From: Phylloscopus collybita
Lineage: Eukaryota > Chordata > Aves > Passeriformes > Phylloscopidae
DNA: 64,000 bases
Assembly (NCBI GenBank): GCA_027886175.1
Contig: JAJNNQ010000004.1
Coordinates: forward strand, 19,248,501-19,312,500
Direction: 5' to 3'
The number at the start of each line of letters is the position of its first letter. Position 1 is the first letter of the stretch. The position numbers were made by a program, and so were the translations under genes. Below, piece after piece: positions 58,916-64,000 of this stretch. The notes beneath the pieces are model-generated. The model was not told the DNA's origin and searched no databases. It was given only the letters and a program-made list of their open reading frames with translations.

Positions 58916-60126
58916 TCCAATAAAACAATTGATGCCATCTTCTGAGTTTCTTTTCACAGAAGATGAGGTAGAGGTAGAATCCAGGGGGGCAGTGTGGCCA
59001 TTCTTTCAGTCACCTGTGCATCCCTCCTATCACACAATCCATGTCTCATCCTTTCTGTTTCCCTGTCATGAGGATAACTGGGAGCTCTTGGCGGGTGCTT
59101 AGCAGTTAGGGAAAAGTTAGGAAAGATTAGGATTTAAACAAAGAATATTTAGCTGATTAGGCTACAGTAGAGTATTTTAGACAGCACACACACACAACGG
59201 GGTGCTGCTACAAAGACTGGTGCAGTATCAAACTAAGCAACCTTAAAAGGAGCAAGATGATTTAAATAGCGATTTTTTTATTACTTTTATTATTTTTAAG
59301 CTTGCTGTTAGGGGCTTTTGTGTAAAACTACTTGGTTCCTTTGTACCAAGTAAATTTGCATAGCTGAATGTCTAGTGAATCTCAAAATATTTTTGGCTGT
59401 TTTCAGAATTATTTTGCAATTACACAGGAAGTAAGTACTATCTTGTATGTTTCCAGCCTGTTTGCAGTTGATTTTATTTTAGTTTTAAGAGGAAGGCAGG
59501 GTGATTCTAAATTGGTAGTCATGACATTTAAACGCTTTCTAAAAATTGGTAATGGAATATGTTCTTCATGAGAATTTTTCCGTTTTAGTCCTGTGAGATG
59601 ACAAGGCCCAATAAATGTGGAATACTTTTTGTTGTGTTATGTAGCCTGAAATCCATTTAGTTTTGTTTGAATGGGATCACCTCTGTTGCCATATGGGACC
59701 CATCATGTATGTTGCTTTCTCTGGGTACTTCTGGTTAAGTCAGGCTGCCGCCTGCACAGAGCTGGGTGATGAGCAGCCTGTTCCTGTGCACTGAAGTAGC
59801 CAAAGTATCCATTTGTAGCATTTCCCACATCAATTTGGTTGTGAGGAAAGTTATGCCTCTCTTCCCTTGTGTATGAATGAGTTCAACAGGTGTCTATATA
59901 CACACCAAGCATTAATAAACTGGACTGCATAATTTATTTCTTTCTCTTAATCTCCAGCCAAAACATTTCCTCTGTAAGGCTTCCTATTTCTGCATGGCCT
60001 GTCTCTTTCATTGCTTACTTACCATCTTTGTTGCACTTTGTTGATATTAATTGAGTGGATTAAACTTTTATTCAAGAGAGAAAGTATCTGAGTATTTTCA
60101 GTTATTTCCCCAATTTTTCCATGGCT
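58916..60126. other. AT-rich non-coding DNA
   Basis: No gene or repeat of note. A short CACACACACA run lies at about 59187-59196. Confidence 0.6.
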
Positions 60127-60256
60127 CACAAAACAAAACAAAAACAAAAACAAAAACAAAAACACCAAAAAAAACCCCCAAAAAACCAAAAAAACACAAA
60201 AACAAAACCGAAACACACACACACACACAAAAAAAACCACCAAAAAAACCCACAAA
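60127..60256. repeat. A/C-only low-complexity tract with (CA)n
   Basis: 130 bases of A and C with one G (60210). It starts as an AAAAAC microsatellite, turns into irregular A/C units, and includes a (CA)8-9 run at about 60213-60229. It is the opposite-strand equivalent of the G/T tracts. Confidence 0.9.
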
Positions 60257-63200
60257 GCCCCAAGATTTCTTAAATTAAATTAAAGGCATCTTTATTCTGC
60301 AGTGCTAAAAGGAAAATTCCTTTCTGCTTCAGCAGGATAAGAACCTTTATCATATCTTTTAAAATGGTTTAAAGTGGAGGATTTCTGTCAGCTGTCAGCT
60401 TGAAAGGTCACGTTTTAGGCAGTCAGTCCTAAGCCCCTCGGATAATGTTTACAGTGCTCTCAAATGACTTAAAATGGACTAAATTGTTTTCAGCCGACAG
60501 TAGTAAAGGTCATGGAGGAAATCTGTTTAGTCGGCCTTGCTTGCTTCCGAAGCACACACAGTAAAAATGTGCCATAAACTGCAGCAAGACAGGAGTTTTA
60601 ACTTTAAAAGACACTGGAGGCTGAGGGAATGGAATGTACCTCTCGAGGGTAGAAATTGCTTGCCAGAGAATTTGCTGAGCAGGGGTTGCCACGGCAAACT
60701 TTTGTCCAATCCCTGCTACAGTCTACCTTTTCCTTTTGTTGTCTCCTTTCAAGTTATAGTTCATTACTTGAAGAATTTGTGGATATAGGGGCACTTTTTT
60801 TAATCTCAGTGTGGGTGCTCCTAACTTCCAGATGCTCTAATGAGAGTCAGACACAGTCTTGAGACGGTGGGATGGCGGAGCAGACAAAGGAGACTGTATC
60901 TCAGTGTTGGATTTCCTGAAACTCCTTTTGGCCCTCATTTGACCCCAGAATGTGGGTCTCTTCCCCTCACTGTCATTGCCTTGGCTACAGTGACAGTTCG
61001 TGCTGTGTAAGGTATTGCCAAATGTAATGGTCAAACTGCAATTATTAGAGGAAACCAAAATAAATCACCTGTTTGTCACGGATCCGGTTTCTAAAGGCAT
61101 TTGCTGCTGGATTCTTTTTTTCTCATTGCTCTTATGCAGCCTTCCCAGAAATGTATTCTCTAAATTATAACAGAATGCATAGCAATTAGTTTGTCTTGCA
61201 TTACCTGATATTACATACAAACACTATTTTTCTTCTGTGAGTGCTGGAAACCCCAAGGTAGTAGGACTTTTACACTGGACATCTCTGAGGAGAGATACAG
61301 CCAGCCTGGTTTTCAACACTTGAGTGGCCCAGGTAACTTAAGTTGTAAGGTTTTTCCCAAGAGTGGATGAGATCTAATTTGAGGAAAGTAAGTGAAAAGA
61401 TTGTCTCTCTCTCTCAGACATTGTGCTGCATTCTTTGGAGTGATGAAGAGTAAGCAGCAAGAGGGCAGTTCCTTAATGATGTTTTTGCAGCTACAGTAAG
61501 AGAACAGAAGAGCTGAAGTCTGTGTTTGAAATGTGCAAAGTGCTTGCACAATATACAATTACAGAAAACACTATGTTCCATTAACCTAATTCCATTATTC
61601 CCCAACTAAGTGGTTAATCCAAGGACATAAGTGATAACAGCATTGTGAAAAGCTTGTCTGGGTTTCATCTTCTGCTTTTGTGCCAGGTGGAGACTTTCTG
61701 CAGGATCAGACAAACACTGAGTGAGGTTCTGTGATAGAATGCCATGGAAATAATGTGTATTTAGCTGGCTATGTTTTCAATGTTGAACAAATGCTGACTT
61801 GAATGTGTAAGGGGTTGTTTGCTACAGAAATACCATGTGATTCTTACTTTCATGTAATTGTGGGAAATGCTCAGGTTTTTTTGCATGAGCTGAAGGAAAA
61901 GGTTTTTTTCCATCTGACATTTAAGCATGGCCTTAGAACTCCTATGCTTTATATCTAAAAATATACATTTAAAGGTATACAAGGTCACTTGATTGCACTT
62001 CACAGACTTAATTTTTAGAGTGGTGTGACATCATAAGTATAGAAAACAATGTATTTGTGTACTTCAATATGCTTAGGGTATTTGAAGGTAAAAGTGTCCA
62101 TGAGCATTTAAATATTGATTTAGAAATTTTAGTTGAAATTCTGCTTTGAACTTCTGCATTTATGAAATGAAAGCTTTCTGCCCTTAAGTAACCAAAAATG
62201 AGAAATTAAGTTATATGGGGTAGGGGGAAGCAACCACATTTTATTCTGTGGCACAGGACTAATGTTTAGTGGGGTTTTGGTTTGAGGCTCTTTTGTTGGT
62301 TTGTTTGATGTGATTCAGTGTGATTTGAGTCATTTGTCAGCTATAAATCAGGCTAAAGCGAGCAGAGCACTTTGCTTTTCCACCTCTGTCTCTCATCTTC
62401 CCTCTTCCATAACAGTTTATCACTGTGGCCAGGAAAGAGCTCAGTTAGGAGGACAGGAAGACCTTGTTCTTCTGTCATGTTTTCATCCCTAGATATTAGT
62501 GTGTCACTCAGATGGATGCGGATTGTTTTGTTGCATGCCACTGATGACAGACTGAAGGACAGCAAAAACAAACTCCTCCAAGCCTATACAGAAAGCAAGT
62601 TTCACAGAGTCTCCACAACCAGACAAAATTAACTCTTGACTGGTCCAGCTGTTCAGAGCAGTGCAATCTGTGTGTGTGCCATGAAATCATGGGGTTGCTG
62701 AGCTCCTGGGAGTGGCTAAGGCATCACACAAAGCTTATTGTGAGAGAGAACTGTGGAGTGTAACTAAATCATAAGTTTCTTTTTAATGTCAAAATAGCAC
62801 GTTAGATAATTACCCATGTTGCAGAAAGCATGAATTGATTGAAAATAGAAGCTAAAAAGGTTGGAGAGGAAGGTGGCCTATTACAGACATTTTTATTGAT
62901 TTACTGATTTTAAACTTCCCCTTGGCTTTGGTATAAAAGCTCCTGTTGAGTTTCTTTGCTGAGGAAGGAACTGAGAACACGGATAGAAAATCTGTCTGCC
63001 TCTCTGGAAAAGTTAGCAATTACTACCATTTAAACTTGGCTTAATAACTTTATATTGATATTGCTTAGTCTTTTTAAGTTTACATGAGAATTTTACCTAC
63101 TGTCCACTGTGTGTGTACACATGGAACTGCAGCTCCCCTGGGAGGAGGAGGAATGACGAGCTGGGTCTCTTGCCCTGGCTTTTAGCACTTTAGAAGAGCA

Positions 63201-64000
63201 GCACTGCACAGCTGAAATGTGCATGCAACTCTGAATGGTTCTGTTACTGGGATTAAATTTACCTCAGGCAATCAAGTATCTATTTTATATCTGCATTTAT
63301 GTTGACCTTTTTGTGGAGCCATGAGGCTTTTTAATGCCATCTGAAATTCCTCCTCTCCCTCAAAACCAAGCAGTATCTTAATGAAGAAAGAAATATTGTT
63401 AGTACATGATTAATTTGATTCACTGATGGTCTAACTGACCTGTGTGTGGATCCAGGGGTGCAGAGGTACAAATTCTGCCTCACAAAGCAGCCTTGTTGTT
63501 CTGGTCTTTTCTACCCGGGGCGTAATTTAAAACGGAAGCTATGAAATGTGCTGAGGTAAAATGCAAGCTCTGCTGGCAAATTGAAGAGATAGATATTGAC
63601 TAGGTGTTGTGTCACTAGAACCAGACATTCAGGCTCCCTGAAGTTTTAATTTTTGATTTAATTTTTTGATAATGTGTCACAGTTGTAACAGTGTGTCTGA
63701 GGCAAGGAAAAATGACAAGCAGAACCATTAGGGAGTCTGTACCTACTGTTGCTCTCCACCCCACCTGAATCCTGGTTTTCCCAAAGTGATAGAAGTGTGT
63801 GATAGAACCGTTATCTGACAGTAGGACAGGGACTCATGGAATTAAATGAAAGATCACTTGAAAGCTTAAATTGTATGACTAATTAACAGGCACCCACGTA
63901 TTTTGAATGTAAAAATACACAGCTACAGCTGACTTTTAGTAGCTGGTGAATCTGTATCGTAACGGGCAAGTGTTTCCAACCCAAATGGTGAGAGATGTGG
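60257..64000. other. Non-coding DNA, no gene seen
   Basis: No gene, LTR, LINE or RNA gene is recognised. The part at 60360-60730 has somewhat higher sequence complexity. All open frames are 86 codons or fewer and lack domains. Confidence 0.6.

Overview
The window looks like AT-rich nuclear DNA of a bird, most likely a songbird. This rests on CR1 LINE copies in both orientations (several with 3' ends related to the ATTCTATG tail), on several solo-LTR-like blocks of avian ERVK/ERVL style, and on the absence of mammalian SINEs or L1. No species or locus can be named from the sequence. I recognise no complete protein-coding gene, tRNA, rRNA, known microRNA or CRISPR array. Almost all open frames are short and match chance expectation, or are shadows of repeats or of the GC-rich island.

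Layout. 1-26.2 kb is AT-rich intergenic or intronic DNA with three diverged CR1 copies (1.5-2.1, 8.3-8.4 and 17.3-17.4 kb), homopolymer tracts and paired G/T-only and A/C-only tracts near 23.6-24.2 kb. At 26.2-28.3 kb is the one strong promoter-like landmark. It is a CpG island of about 1.5 kb holding a 24-bp minisatellite with a 72-bp higher-order period. On its left shore lie poly-G runs, a MEF2-type motif and a candidate minus-strand first exon with a strong splice donor. 28.3-34.2 kb is ordinary AT-rich DNA. At 34.2-34.6 kb is a small GC-rich islet with a near-perfect CTCF core motif, directly after a 223-bp G/T-rich tract. 34.6-51.7 kb holds a solo-LTR-like element near 38.7-39.0 kb, a pure-pyrimidine (CTTTTT)15 array near 44.5 kb, a possible conserved non-coding block near 46.3-46.95 kb and a CR1 at 47.0-47.3 kb.

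51.7-54.2 kb is a nest of retroelements: an old CR1 coding fragment, at least three LTR-like blocks in both orientations and a tandem repeat of about 200 bp. 54.2-64 kb has a weak ancient CR1-like fragment, a younger CR1 at 56.8 kb, a solo ERVK-like LTR near 58.5-58.9 kb, a purine-only tract, an A/C-only tract at 60.1 kb and otherwise featureless DNA.

If one functional unit exists here, it is the CpG-island promoter with a possible leftward transcript, plus a CTCF-type boundary about 6-8 kb to its right. No convincing new biological system is visible. The most interesting items are the orphan island with its internal minisatellite, the CTCF islet and the retroelement nest. Family assignments of repeats are by recognition of pattern, not by database search.
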